In this document: piece by piece, positions 33,939 to 46,485 of the stretch
How the letters are laid out: the number at the start of each line of letters is the position of its first letter
Position numbering within the stretch: the first letter of the stretch is position 1
Source: Tupaia tana
Lineage: Eukaryota; Chordata; Mammalia; Scandentia; Tupaiidae
DNA: 64,000 nucleotides
Direction of reading: 5' to 3'
Assembly: GCA_026018925.1 (NCBI GenBank)
Contig: JAKSZU010000517.1
Coordinates: forward strand, 27,010-91,009
Program-made: the position numbers and the translations under genes
The notes under the pieces: model-generated
What the model was told of the DNA's origin: nothing
Seen by the model: only the letters and a program-made list of their open reading frames with translations
Database searches by the model: none

Positions 33939-36900
33939 AGAATCCACATGGATACTGGGAACTAGATATTTCAGGCACAGGAGAAATGAAGATTTTCTAC
34001 TCATAATTCAGCCTCCAGCAAGCAAAGCTAGTGTGGTAGGGAGCCCCTCTGGCCTTCTATCCCTGTCCCTGTGTCTCTTAGTTCTCTGTGTCTCTCTGCT
34101 CATGTCTCCACATTTTTTTTTTGGTAATTTTCCTTTTTACGATTTTTTTAAAGGTAGAATTTCTCTCTGGCTCTCAGCTCCATCTTTTGTTTTGTTAATA
34201 AGCCCTTCTGCTCCTTTCTCCCAGGCAGGAGAGTTGAGCCATTACCTGAGAAGAATCCACATGGATACTGGGAACTAGATATTTCAGGCACAGGAGAAAT
34301 GAAGATTTTCTACTCATAATTCAGCCTCCAGCAAGCAACGCTAGTATGGTAGGGAGCCCCTCTGGCCTTCTATCCCTGTCCCTGTGTCTCTGAGGTCTCT
34401 GTGTCTCTCTGCTCCTGTCTCCTCTTTTTTTTTTTTTGGTAATTTTTCCTTTTTACGATTTTTTTCAAGGTAGAATTTCTCTCTGGCTCTCAGCTCCATC
34501 TTTTGTTTTGTTAATAAGCCCTTCTGCTCCTTTCTCCCAGGCAGGAGAGTTGAGCCATTCTCTGAGAAGAATCCACATGGATACTGGGAACTAGATATTT
34601 CACGCACAGGAGAAATGAAGATGTTCTACTCATAATTCAGCCTCCAGCAAGCAAAGCTAGTGTGGTAGGGAGCCCCTCTGGCCTTCTATCCCTGTCCCTG
34701 TGTCTCTGAGGTCTCTGGGTCTCTCTGCTCCTGTCTCCTCATTTTTTTTTTTGGTAATTTTTCCTTTTTACGATTTTTTTAAAGGTAGAATTTCTCTCTG
34801 GCTCTCAGCTCCATCTTTTGTTTTGTTAATAAGCCCTTCTGCTCCTTTCTCCCAGGCAGGTGAGTTGAGCCATTCTCTGAGAAGAATCCACATGGATACT
34901 GGGAGCTAGATATTTCAGGCACAGGAGAAATGAAGATTTTCTACTCATAATTCAGCCTCCAGCAAGCAAAGCTAGTGTGGTAGGGAGCCCCTCTGGCCTT
35001 CTATCCCTGTCCCTGTGTCTCTGAGGTCTCTGTGTCTCTCTGCTCCTGTCTCCTCATTTTTTTTGGTAATTTTTCCTTTTTACGATTTTTTTAAAGGTAG
35101 AATTTCTCTCTGGCTCTCAGCTCCATCTTTTGTTTTGTTAATAAGCCCTTCTGCTCCTTTCTCCCAGGCAGGAGAGTTGAGCCATAATCTGAGAAGAATC
35201 CACATGGATACTGGGAGCTAGATATTTCAGGCACAGGAGAAATGAAGATTTTCTACTCATAATTCAGCCTCCAGCAAGCAAAGCTAGTGTGGTAGGGAGC
35301 CCCTCTGGCCTTCTATCCCTGTCCCTGTGTCTCTGAGGTCTCTGTGTCTCTCTACTCCTGTCTCCTCATTTTTTTTTTGGTAATTTTTCGTTTTTACGAT
35401 ATTTTTAAAGGTAGAATTTCTCTCTGGCTCTCAGCTCCATCTTTTGTTTTGTTAATAAGCACTTCTGCTCCTTTCTCCCAGGCAGGAGAGTTGAGCCATT
35501 CTCTGAGAAGAATCCACATGGATACTGGGAACTAGATATTTCAGGCACAGGAGAAATGAAGATTTTCTACTCATAATTCAGCCTCCAGCAAGCAAAGCTA
35601 GTGTGGTAGGGAGCCCCTCTGGCCTTCTATCCCTGTCCCTGTGTCTCTGAGTTCTCTGTGTCTCTCTCCTCCTGTCTCCTCCTTTTTTTTTGGTAATTTT
35701 TCCTTTTTTACGATTTTTTTAAAGGTAGAATTTTTCTCTGGCTCTCAGCTCCATCTTTTGTTTTTTTAATAAGCCCTTCTGCTCCTTTATCCCAGGCAGG
35801 AGAGTTGAGCCATTCTCTGAGAAGTATCCACATGGATACTGGGAACTAGATATTTCAGGCACAGGAGAAATGAAGATTTTCTACTCATAATTCAGCCTCC
35901 AGCAAGCAAAGCTAGTGTGGTAGGGAGCCCCTCTGGCCTTCTATCCCTGTCCCTGTTTCTCTGAGGTCTCTGTGTCTCTCTACTCCTGTCTCCTCATTTT
36001 TTTTTTTGGTAATTTTTCCTTTTTACGATTTTTTTAAAGGTAGAATTTCTCTCTGGCTCTCAGCTCCATCTTTTGTTTTGTTAATAAGCCCTTCTGCTCC
36101 TTTCTCCCAGGCAGGAGAGTTGAGCCATTCTCTGAGAAGAATCCACATGGATACTGGGAGCTAGATATTTCAGGCACAGGAGAAATGAAGATTTTCTACT
36201 CATAATTCAGCCTCCAGCAAGCAAAGCTAGTGTGGTAGGGAGCCCCTCTGGCCTTCTATCCCTGTCCCTGTGTCTCTGAGGTCTCTGTGTCTCTCTGCTC
36301 CTGTCTCCTCATTTTTTTTTTTGGTAATTTTTCCTTTTTACGATTTTTTTAAAGGTAGAATTTCTCTCTGGCTCTCAGCTCCATCTTTTGTTTTGTTAAT
36401 AAGCCCTTCTGCTCCTTTCTCCCAGGCAGGAGAGTTGAGCCATTCTCTGAGAAGAATCCACATGGATACTGGGTGCTAGATATTTCAGGCACAGGAGAAA
36501 TGAAGATTTTCTACTCATAATTCAGCCTCCAGCAAGCAAAGCTAGTGTGGTAGGGAGCCCCTCTGGCCTTCTATCCCTGTCCCTGTGTCTCTGAGGTCTC
36601 TGTGTCTCTCTGCTCCTGTCTCCTCATTGTTTTCTTTGGTAATTTTTCCTTTTTATGATTTTTTAAAGGTAGAATTTCTCTCTGGCTCTCAGCTCCATCT
36701 TTTGTTTTGTTAATAAGCCCTTCTGCTCCTTTCTCCCAGGCAGGAGAGTTGAGCCATTCTCTGAGAAGAATCCACATGGATGCTGGGAACTAGATATTTC
36801 AGGCACAGGAGAAATGAAGATTTTCTACTCATAATTCAGCATCCAGCAAGCAAAGCTAATGTGGTAGGGAGCCCCTCTGGCCTTCTATCCCTGTCCCTGT

Positions 36901-38020
36901 GTCTCTGAGGTCTCTGTGTCTCACTGCTCCTGTCTCCTCATTTTTTTTTGGTAATTTTTCCTTTTTACGATTTTTTTAAAGGTAGAATTTCTCTCTGGCT
37001 CTCAGCTCCATCTTTTGTTTTGTTAATAAGCCCTTCTGCTCCTTTCTCCCAGGCAGGAGAGTTGAGCCATTCTCTGAGAAGAATCCACATGGATACTGGG
37101 AACTAGATATTTCAGGCACAGGAGAAATGAAGATTTTCTACTCATAATTCAGCCTCCAGCAAGCAAAACTAGTGTGGGAGGGAGCCCCTCTGGCCTTCTA
37201 TCCCTGTCCCTGTGTCTCTGAGGTCTCTGTGTCTCTCTGCTCCTGTCTCCTCATTTTTTTTTTTGGTAATTTTTCCTTTTTACGATTTTTTTCAAGGTAG
37301 AATTTCTCTCTGGCTCTCTGCTCCATCTTTTGTTTTGTTAATAAGCCCTTCTGCTCCTTTCTCCCAGGCAGGAGAGTTGAGCCATTCTCTGAGAAGAATC
37401 CACATGGATACTGGGTGCTAGATATTTCAGGCACAGGAGAAATGAAGATTTTCTACTCATAATTCAGCCTCCAGCAAGCAAAGCTAGTGTGGTAGGGAGC
37501 CCCTCTGGCCTTCTATCCCTGTCCCTGTGTCTCTGAGGTCTCTGTGTCTCTCTGCTCCTGTCTCCTCATTTTTTTTTTTGGTAATTTTCCTTTTTACGAT
37601 TTTTTTAAAGGTAGAATTTCTCTCTGGCTCTCAGCTCCATCTTTTGTTTTGTTAATAAGCCCTTCTGCTCCTTTCTCCCAGGCAGGAGAGTTGAGCCATT
37701 CTCTGAGAAGAATCCAAAAGGATACTGGGAGCTAGATATTTCAGGCACAGGAGAAATGAAGATTTTCTACTCATAATTCAGCCTCCAGCAAGCAAAGCTA
37801 GTGTGGTAGGGAGCCCCTCTGGCCTTCTATCACTGTCCCTGTGTCTCTGAGGTCTCTTTGTCTCTCTGCTCCTGTCTCCTCATTTTTTTTGGTAATTTTA
37901 CCTTTTTACAATTTTTTCAAAGGTAGAATTTCTCTCTGGCTCTCAGCTCCATCTTTTGTTTTGTTAATAAGCCCTTCTGCTCCTTTCTCCCAGGCAGGAG
38001 AGTTGAGCCATTCTCTGAGA
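33939..38020 (+). repeat. Long-period HOR copy X3 (13 monomers, 4.08 kb), last three monomers exchanged
   Basis: The first ten monomers match X2 in order: M1, M2, 'caggtgagt', 'ctctactcctg', 'ctctctcctcctg', 'cattgttttctttgg' with 'tatgat', then 'ctcactgctcc'. The last three positions, where X2 has 'catatattttt', 'ctgcacctg' and 'ctccagtctcc', instead hold the cassette described at 37080. Length is 4082 bp, the same as X2, so the exchange kept register. The third and fourth monomers differ slightly from X2, including 'gtctctgggtctc' (about 34713) and 'gccataatctgag'. Confidence 0.85.
34883..35508 (+). repeat. Two-monomer segment recurring at 21694 (copy 2)
   Basis: Carries 'gccataatctgag', 'ctctctactcctg', 'ttcgtttttacgatattttt' and 'aataagcacttctgc' in the order seen at 21694-22320. 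The equivalent position in X2 (about 30801-31428) has 'attctctgag' and majority cores, so X3 differs from X2 here and matches the distant segment. Confidence 0.75.
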
Positions 38021-38333
38021 AGAATCCACATGGATACTGGGAACTAGATATTTCAGGCACAGGAGAAATGAAGATTTTCTACTCATAATTCAGCCTCCAG
38101 CAAGCAAAGCTAGTGTGGTAGGGAGCCCCTCTGGCCTTCTATCCCTGTCCCTGTGTCTCTTAGTTCTCTGTGTCTCTCTGCTCCTGTCTCCTCATTTTTT
38201 TTTTGGTAATTTTCCTTTTTACGATTTTTTTAAAGGTAGAATTTCTCTCTGGCTCTCAGCTCCATCTTTTGTTTTGTTAATAAGCCCTTCTGCTCCTTTC
38301 TCCCAGGCAGGAGAGTTGAGCCATTCTCTGAGA
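37080..38333 (+). repeat. Four-monomer cassette, copy 1
   Basis: In order: a monomer with 'ttttttcaaggtag', 'ctctctgctccatc' and 'gggtgctag'; one ending 'aatccaaaagg'; one with 'ctctttgtctc' and 'tacaattttttcaaagg'; one with 'ctcttagttctctg', followed by 'ttttctcctcat'. The same four in the same order occur at 58708-59962, 21.63 kb away, with constant offset. The first three occupy the end of X3. Confidence 0.85.
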
Positions 38334-38959
38334 AGAATCCACATGGATACTGGGAGCTAGATATTTCAGGCACAGGAGAAATGAAGATTTTCTCCTCATA
38401 ATTCAGCCTCCAGCAAGCAAAGCTAGTGTGGTAGGGAGCCCCTCTGGCCTTCTATCCCTGTCCCTGTGTCTCTGAGGTCTCTGTGTCTCTCTGCTCCTGT
38501 CTCCTCATTTTTTTTTGGTAATTTTTCCTTTTTACGATTTTTTTAAAGGTAGAATTTCTCTCTGGCTCTCAGCTCCATCTTTTGTTTTGTTAATAAGCCC
38601 TTCTGCTCCTTTCTCCCAGGCAGGAGAGTTGAGCCATTCTCTGAGAAGAATCCACATGGATACTGGGAACTAGATATTTCAGGCACAGGAGAAATGAAGA
38701 TTTTCTACTCATAATTCAGCCTCCAGCAAGCAAAGCTAGTGTGGTAGGGAGCCCCTCTGGCCTTCTATCCCTGTCCCTGTGTCTCTGAGGTCTCTGTGTC
38801 TCACTGCTCCTGTCTCCTCATTTTTTTTTGGTAATTTTTCCTTTTTACGATTTTTTTAAAGGTAGAATTTCTCTCTGGCTCTCAGCTCCATCTTTTGTTT
38901 TGTTAATAAGCCCTTCTGCTCCTTTCTCCCAGGCAGGAGAGTTGAGCCATTCTCTGAGA
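38334..38959 (+). repeat. Ordinary monomers between cassettes
   Basis: Two monomers. The first is near the majority sequence, with 'ttttctcctcat' in its head. The second has 'ctcactgctcc' and ends 'gaagtatcc'. Nothing besides satellite sequence. Confidence 0.8.
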
Positions 38960-40216
38960 AGTATCCACATGGATACTGGGAACTAGATATTTCAGGCACA
39001 GGAGAAATGAAGATTTTCTACTCATAATTCAGCCTCCAGCAAGCAAAGCTAGTGTGGTAGGGAGCCCCTCTGGCCTTCTATCCCTGTCCCTGTGTCTCTG
39101 AGGTCTCTGTGTCTCTCTGCACCTGTCTCCTCATTTTTTTTTTGGTGATTTTTCCTTTTTACGATTTTTTTAAAGGTAGAATTTCTCTCTGGCTCTCAGC
39201 TACATCTTTTGTTTTGTTAATAAGCCCTTCTGCTCCTTTCTCCCAGGCAGGAGAGTTGAGCCATTACCTGAGAAGAATCCACATGGATACTGGGAACTAG
39301 ATATTTCAGGCACAGGAGAAATGAAGATTTTCTACTCATAATTCAGCCTCCAGCAAGCAACGCTAGTATGGAAGGGAGCCCCTCTGGCCTTCTATCCCTG
39401 TCCCTGTCTCTCTGAGGTCTCTGTGTCTCTCTGCTCCTGTCTCCACATTTTTTTTTTTTGGTAATTTTTCCTTTTTACGATTTTTTTAAAGGTAGAATTT
39501 CTCTCTGGCTCTCAGCTCCATCTTTTGTTTTGTTAATAAGCCCTTCTGCTCCTTTCTCCCAGGCAGGAGAGGTGAGCCATTTTCTGAGAAGAATCCACAT
39601 GGATACTGGGAACTAGATATTTCAGGCACAGGAGAAATGAAGATTTTCTACTCATAATTCAGCCTCCAGCAAGCAAAGCTAGTGTGGTAGGGAGCCCCTC
39701 TGGCCTTCTATCCCTGTCCCTGTGTCTCTGAGGTCTCTGTGTCTCTCTGCTCCTGTCTCCTCATTTTTTTTTGGTAATTTTTCCTTTTTACGATATTTTT
39801 AAAGGTAGAATTTCTCTCTGGCTCTCAGCTCCATCTTTTGTTTTGTTAATAAGCCCTTCTGCTCCTTTCTCCCAGGCAGGAGAGTTGAGCCATTCTCTGA
39901 GAAGAATCCACATGGATACTGGGAGCTAGATATTTCAGGCACAGGAGAAATGAAGATTTTCTACTCATAATTCAGCCTCCAGCAAGCAAAGCTAGTGTGG
40001 TAGGGAGCCCCTCTGGCCTTCTATCCCTGTCCCTGTGTCTCTGAAGTCTCTGTGTCTCTCTGCTCCTTTCTCCTCATTATTTTTTTGGTAATTTTTCCTT
40101 TTTACGATTTTTTTAAAGGTAGAATTTCTCTCTGGCTCTCAGCTCCATCTTTTGTTTTGTTAATAAGCCCTTCTGCTCCTTTCTCCCAGACAGGAGAGTT
40201 GAGCCATTCTCTGAGA
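38960..40216 (+). repeat. Four-monomer segment S, copy 1
   Basis: In order: 'ctgcacctgtc' with 'agctacatc' and 'attacctgag'; 'gcaacgctagtatggaagg' with 'gtctccacattt'; 'acgatatttttaaagg'; 'ctcctttctcctcattattt' with 'cccagacagg'. Repeated at 42098 (offset about 3138 bp, ten monomers) and at 50555. A single-base difference, 'ggtgattttt' near 39144, is private to this copy. Confidence 0.85.
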
Positions 40217-42097
40217 AGAATCCACATGGATACTGGGAACTAGATATTTCAGGCACAGGAGAAATGAAGATTTTCTACTCATAATTCAGCCTCCAGCAAG
40301 CAACGCTAGTATGGTAGGGAGCCCCTCTGGCCTTCTATCCCTGTCCCTGTGTCTCTGAGGTCTCTGTGTCTCTCTGCTCCTGTCTCCTCATTTTTTTTTT
40401 GGTAATTTTTCCTTTTTATGATTTTTTTCAAGGTAGAATTTCTCTCTGGCTCTCTGCTCCATCTTTTGTTTTGTTAATAAGCCCTTCTGCTCCTTTCTCC
40501 CAGGCAGGAGAGTTGAGCCATTCTCTGAGAAGAATCCACATGGATACTGGGTGCTAGATATTTCACGCACAGGAGAAATGAAGATTTTCTACTCATAATT
40601 CAGCCTCCAGCAAGCAAAGCTAGTGTGGTAGGGAGCCCCTCTGGCCTTCTATCCCTGTCCCTGTGTCTCTGAGGTCTCTGTGTCTCTCTGCTCCTGTCTC
40701 CTCATTTTTTTTTTGGTAATTTTTCCTTTTTACGATTTTTTTAAAGGTAGAATTTCTCTCAGGCTCTCAGCTCCATCTTTTGTTTTGTTAATAAGCCCTT
40801 CTGCTCCTTTCTCCCAGGCAGGAGAGTTGAGCCATTCTCTGAGAAGAATCCAAAAGGATACTGGGAGCTAGATATTTCAGGCACAGGAGAAATGAAGATT
40901 TTCTACTCATAATTCAGCCTCCAGCAAGCAAAGCTAGTGTGGTAGGGAGCCCCTCTGGCCCTCTATCCCTGTCCCTGTGTCTCTTAGTTCTCTGTGTCTC
41001 TCTGCTCCTGTCTCCTCATTTTTTTTTTGGTAATTTTCCTTTTTACGATTTTTTTAAAGGTAGAATTTCTCTCTGCCTCTCAGCTCCATCTTTTGTTTTG
41101 TTAATAAGCCCTTCTGCTCCTTTCTCCCAGGCAGGAGAGTTGAGCCATTCTCTGAGAAGAATCCACATGGATACTGGGAGCTAGATATTTCAGGCACAGG
41201 AGAAATGAAGATTTTCTCCTCATAATTCAGCCTCCAGCAAGCAAAGCTAGTGTGGTAGGGAGCCCCTCTGGCCTTCTATCCCTGTCCCTGTGTCTCTGAG
41301 GTCTCTGTGTCTCTCTGCTCCTGTCTCCTCATTTTTTTTTTTGGTAATTTTTCTTTTTACGATTTTTTTAAAGGTAGAATTTCTCTCTGGCTCTCAGCTC
41401 CATCTTTTGTTTTGTTAATAAGCCCTTCTGCTCCTTTCTCCCAGGCAGGAGAGTTGAGCCATTCTCTGAGAAGAATCCAAAAGGATACTGGGAGCTAGAT
41501 ATTTCAGGCACAGGAGAAATGAAGATTTTCTACTCATAATTCAGCCTCCAGCAAGCAAAGCTAGTGTGGTAGGGAGCCCCTCTGGCCTTCTATCACTGTC
41601 CCTGTGTCTCTGAGGTCTCTTTGTCTCTCTGCTCCTGTCTCCTCATTTTTTTTGGTAATTTTTCCTTTTTACAATTTTTTCAAAGGTAGAATTTCTCTCT
41701 GGCTCTCAGCTCCATCTTTTGTTTTGTTAATAAGCCCTTCTGCTCCTTTCTCCCAGGCAGGAGAGTTGAGCCATTCTCTGAGAAGAATCCACATGGATAC
41801 TGGGAACTAGATATTTCAGGCACAGGAGAAATGAAGATTTTCTACTCATAATTCAGCCTCCAGCAAGCAAAGCTAGTGTGGTAGGGAGCCTCTCTGGCCT
41901 TCTATCCCTGTACCTGTGTCTCTGAGGTCTCTGTGTCTCTCTGCTCCTGTCTCCTCCTTTTTTTTTTGGTAATTTTTCCTTTTTACGATTTTTTTAAAGG
42001 TAGAATTTCTCTCTGGCTCTCAGCTCCATCTTTTGTTTTGTTAATAAGCCCTTCTGCTCCTTTCTCCCAGGCAGGAGAGTTGAGCCATTCTCTGAGA
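40217..42097 (+). repeat. Mosaic of 'aatccaaaagg'-type monomers
   Basis: Six monomers: 'ttttttcaagg' with 'tatgat' and 'tttcacgcacagg'; an 'aatccaaaagg' copy with 'ctctcaggctc'; 'ctcttagttctctg'; a second 'aatccaaaagg'; 'ctctttgtctc' with 'tacaattttttc'; and a 'cctccttttt' monomer. These are rearranged relatives of the cassette at 37080, with one internal repetition. Confidence 0.8.
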
Positions 42098-43356
42098 AGA
42101 ATCCACATGGATACTGGGAACTAGATATTTCAGGCACAGGAGAAATGAAGATTTTCTACTCATAATTCAGCCTCCAGCAAGCAAAGCTAGTGTGGTAGGG
42201 AGCCCCTCTGGCCTTCTATCGCTGTCCCTGTGTCTCTGAGGTCTCTGTGTCTCTCTGCACCTGTCTCCTCATTTTTTTTTTTGGTAATTTTTCCTTTTTA
42301 CGATTTTTTTAAAGGTAGAATTTCTCTCTGGCTCTCAGCTACATCTTTTGTTTTGTTAATAAGCCCTTCTGCTCCTTTCTCCCAGGCAGGAGAGTTGAGC
42401 CATTACCTGAGAAGAATCCACATGGATACTGGGAACTAGATATTTCAGGCACAGGAGAAATGAAGATTTTCTACTCATAATTCAGCCTCCAGCAAGCAAC
42501 GCTAGTATGGAAGGGAGCCCCTCTGGCCTTCTATCCCTGTCCCTGTGTCTCTGAGGTCTCTGTGTCTCTCTGCTCCTGTCTCCACATTTTTTTTTTTTGG
42601 TAATTTTTCCTTTTTACGATTTTTTTAAAGGTAGAATTTCTCTCTGGCTCTCAGCTCCATCTTTTGTTTTGTTAATAAGCCCTTCTGCTCCTTTCTCCCA
42701 GGCAGGAGAGTTGAGCCATTCTCTGAGAAGAATCCACATGGATACTGGGAACTAGATATTTCAGGCACAGGAGAAATGAAGATTTTCTACTCATAATTCA
42801 GCCTCCAGCAAGCAAAGCTAGTGTGGTAGGGAGCCCCTCTGGCCTTCTATCCCTGTCCCTGTGTCTCTGAGGTCTCTGTGTCTCTCTGCTCCTGTCTCCT
42901 CATTTTTTTTTTGGTAATTTTTCCTTTTTACGATATTTTTAAAGGTAGAATTTCTCTCTGGCTCTCAGCTCCATCTTTTGTTTTGTTAATAAGCCCTTCT
43001 GCTCCTTTCTCCCAGGCAGGAGAGTTGAGCCATTCTCTGAGAAGAATCCACATGGATACTGGGAGCTAGATATTTCAGGCACAGGAGAAATGAAGATTTT
43101 CTACTCATAATTCAGCCTCCAGCAAGCAAAGCTAGTGTGGTAGGGAGCCCCTCTGGCCTTCTATCCCTGTCCCTGTGTCTCTGAGGTCTCTGTGTCTCTC
43201 TGCTCCTTTCTCCTCATTATTTTTTTGGTAATTTTTCCTTTTTACGATTTTTTTAAAGGTAGAATTTCTCTCTGGCTCTCAGCTCCATCTTTTGTTTTGT
43301 TAATAAGCCCTTCTGCTCCTTTCTCCCAGACAGGTGAGTTGAGCCATTCTCTGAGA
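42098..43356 (+). repeat. Four-monomer segment S, copy 2
   Basis: Same four monomers in the same order as at 38960, including 'ctgcacctgtc', 'gcaacgctagtatggaagg', 'acgatattttt' and 'ctcattattttttt' with 'cccagacagg'. It differs by the 'caggtgagt' variant in its last monomer (43331-43339). Confidence 0.85.
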
Positions 43357-46300
43357 AGAATCCACATGGATACTGGGAACTAGATATTTCAGGCACAGGA
43401 GAAATGAAGATTTTCTACTCATAATTCAGCCTCCAGCAAGCAAAGCTAGTGTGGTAGGGAGCCCCTCTGGCCTTCTATCCCTGTCCCTGTGTCTCTGAGG
43501 TCTCTGGGTCTCTCTGCTCCTGTCTCCTCATTTTTTTTTGGTAATTTTTCCTTTTTACGATTTTTTTAAAGGTAGAATTTCTCTCTGGCTCTCAGCTCCA
43601 TCTTTTGTTTTGTTAATAAGCCCTTCTGCTCCTTTCTCCCAGGCAGGAGAGTTGAGCCATTCTCTGAGAAGAATCCACACGGATACTGGGAACTAGATAT
43701 TTCAGGCACAGGAGAAATGAAGATTTTCTACTCATAATTCAGCCTCCAGCAAGCAAAGCTAGTGTGGTAGGGAGCCCCTCTGGCCTTCTATCCCTGTCCC
43801 TGTGTCTCTTAGTTCTCTGTGTCTCTCTGCTCCTGTCTCCTCATTTTTTTTTTGGTAATTTTTCCTTTTTACGATATTTTTAAAGGTAGAATTTCTCTCT
43901 GGCTCTCAGCTCCATCTTTTGTTTTGTTAATAAGCCCTTCTGCTCCTTTCTCCCAGGCAGGAGAGTTGAGCCATTCTCTGAGAAAAATCCACATGTATAC
44001 TGGGAGCTAGATATTTCAGGCACAGGAGAAATGAAGACTTTCTACTCATAATTCAGCCTCCAGCAAGCAAAGCTAGTGTGGTAGGGAGCCCCTCTGGCCT
44101 TCTATCCCTGTCCCTGTGTCTCTGAGGTCTCTGTGTCTCACTGCTCCAGTCTCCTCATTTTTTTTTTGGTAATTTTTCGTTTTTACATTTTTTTAAAGGT
44201 AGAATTTCTCTCTGGCTCTCAGCTCCATCTTTTGTTTTGTTAATAAGCCCTTCTGCTCCTTTCGCCCAGGCAGGAGAGTTGAGCCATTCTCTGAGAAGTA
44301 TCCACATGGATACTGGGAACTAGATATTTCAGGCACAGGAGAAATGAAGATTTTCTACTCATAATTCAGCCTCCAGCAAGCAAAGCTAGTGTGGTAGGGA
44401 GCCCCTCTGGCCTTCTATCCCTGTACCTGTGTCTCTGAGGTCTCTGTGTCTCTCTACTCCTGTCTCCTCATTTTTTTTTGGTAATTTTTCCTTTTTACGA
44501 TTTTTTTAAAGGTAGAATTTCTCTCTGGCTCTCAGCTCCATCTTTTGTTTTGTTAATAAGCCCTTCTGCTCCTTTCTCCCAGGCAGGAGAGTTGAGCTAT
44601 TCTCTGAGAAGATTCCACATGGATACTGGGAACTAGATATTTCAGGCACAGGAGAAATGAAGATTTTCTACTCATAATTCAGCCTCCAGCAAGCAAAGCT
44701 AGTGTGGTAGGGAGCCCCTCTGGCCTTCTATCCCTGTCCCTGTGTCTCTGAGGTCTCTGTGTCTCTCTACTCCTGTCTCCTCATTTTTTTTTGGTAATTT
44801 TTCCTTTTTACGATTTTTTTAAAGGTAGAATTTCTCTCTGGCTCTCAGCTCCATCTTTTGTTTTGTTAATAAGCCCTTCTGCTCCTTTCTCCCAGGCAGG
44901 AGAGTTGAGCCATTCTCTGAGAAGAATCCACATGGATACTGGGAACTAGATATTTCAGGCACAGGAGAAATGAAGATTTTCTACTCATAATTCAGCCTCC
45001 AGCAAGCAAAGCTAGTGTGGTAGGGAGCCCCTCTGGCCTTCTATCCCTGTCCCTCTGTCTCTGAGGTCTCTGTGTATCTCTGCTCCTGTCTCTTCCTTAT
45101 TTTTGGTTATTTTTCCTTTTTACGATTTTTTTAAAGGTAGAATTTTTCTCTGGCTCTCAGCTCCATCTTTTGTTTTGTTAATAAGCCCTTCTGCTCCTTT
45201 CTCCCAGGCAGGAGAGTTGAGCCATTCTCTGAAAAAAATCCACATGGATACTGGGAGCTAGATATTTCAGGCACAGGAGAAATGAAGATTTTCTACTCAT
45301 AATTCAGCCTCCAGCAAGCAAAGCTAGTGTGGTAGGGAGCCCCTCTGGCCTTCTATCCCTGTCCCTGTGTCTCTTAGTTCTCTGTGTCTCTCTGCTCCTG
45401 TCTCCTCATTTTTTTTTGGTAATTTTCCTTTTTACGATTTTTTTAAAGGTAGAATTTCTCTCTGGCTCTCAGCTCCATCTTTTGTTTTTTTAATAAGCCC
45501 TTCCGCTCCTTTCTCTCAGGCAGGAGAGTTGAACCATTCTCTGAGAAGAATCCACATGGATACTGGGAGCTAGATATTTCAGGCACAGGAGAAATGAAGA
45601 TTTTCTCCTCATAATTCAGCCTCCAGCAAGCAAAGCTAGTGTGGTAGGGAGCCCCTCTGGCCTTCTATCCCTGTCCCTGTGTCTCTGAGGTCTCTGTGTC
45701 TCTCTGCTCCTGTCTCCTCATTTTTTTTTTGGTAATTTTTCCTTTTTACGATTTTTTTAAAGGTAGAATTTCTCTCTGGCTCTCAGCTCAATCTTTTGTT
45801 TTGTTAATAAGCCCTTCTGCTCCTTTTTCCCAGGCAGGAGAGTTGAGCCATTCTCTGAGAAGAATCCACATGGATACTGGGAACTAGATATTTCAGGCAC
45901 AGGAGAAATGAAGATTTACTACTCATAATTCAGCCTCCAGCAAGCAAAGCTAGTGTGGTAGGGAGCCCCCCTGGCCTTCTATCCCTGTCCCTGTGTCTCT
46001 GAGGTCTCTGTGTCTCACTGCTCCTGTCTCCTCATTTTTTTTGGTAATTTTTCCTTTTTACGATTTTTTTAAAGGTAGAATTTCTCTCTGGCTCTCAGCT
46101 CCATCTTTTGTTTTGTTAATAAGCCCTTCTGCTCCTTTCTCCCAGGCAGGAGAGTTGAGCCATTCTCTGAGAAGTATCCACATGGATACTGGGAGCTAGA
46201 TATTTCAGGCACAGGAGAAATGAAGATTTTCTACTCATAATTCAGCCTCCAGCAAGCAAAGCTAGTGTGGTAGGGAGCCCCTCTGGCCTTCTATCCCTGT

Positions 46301-46485
46301 CCCTGTGTCTCTGAGGTCTCTGTGTCTCTCTGCTCCTGTCTCCTCATTTTTTTTTGGTAATTTTTCCTTTTTACGATTTTTTTAAAGGTAGAATTTCTCT
46401 CTGGCTCTCAGCTCCATCTTTTGTTTTGTTAATAAGCCCTTCTGCTCCTTTCTCCCAGGCAGGAGAGTTGAGCCATTCTCTGAGA

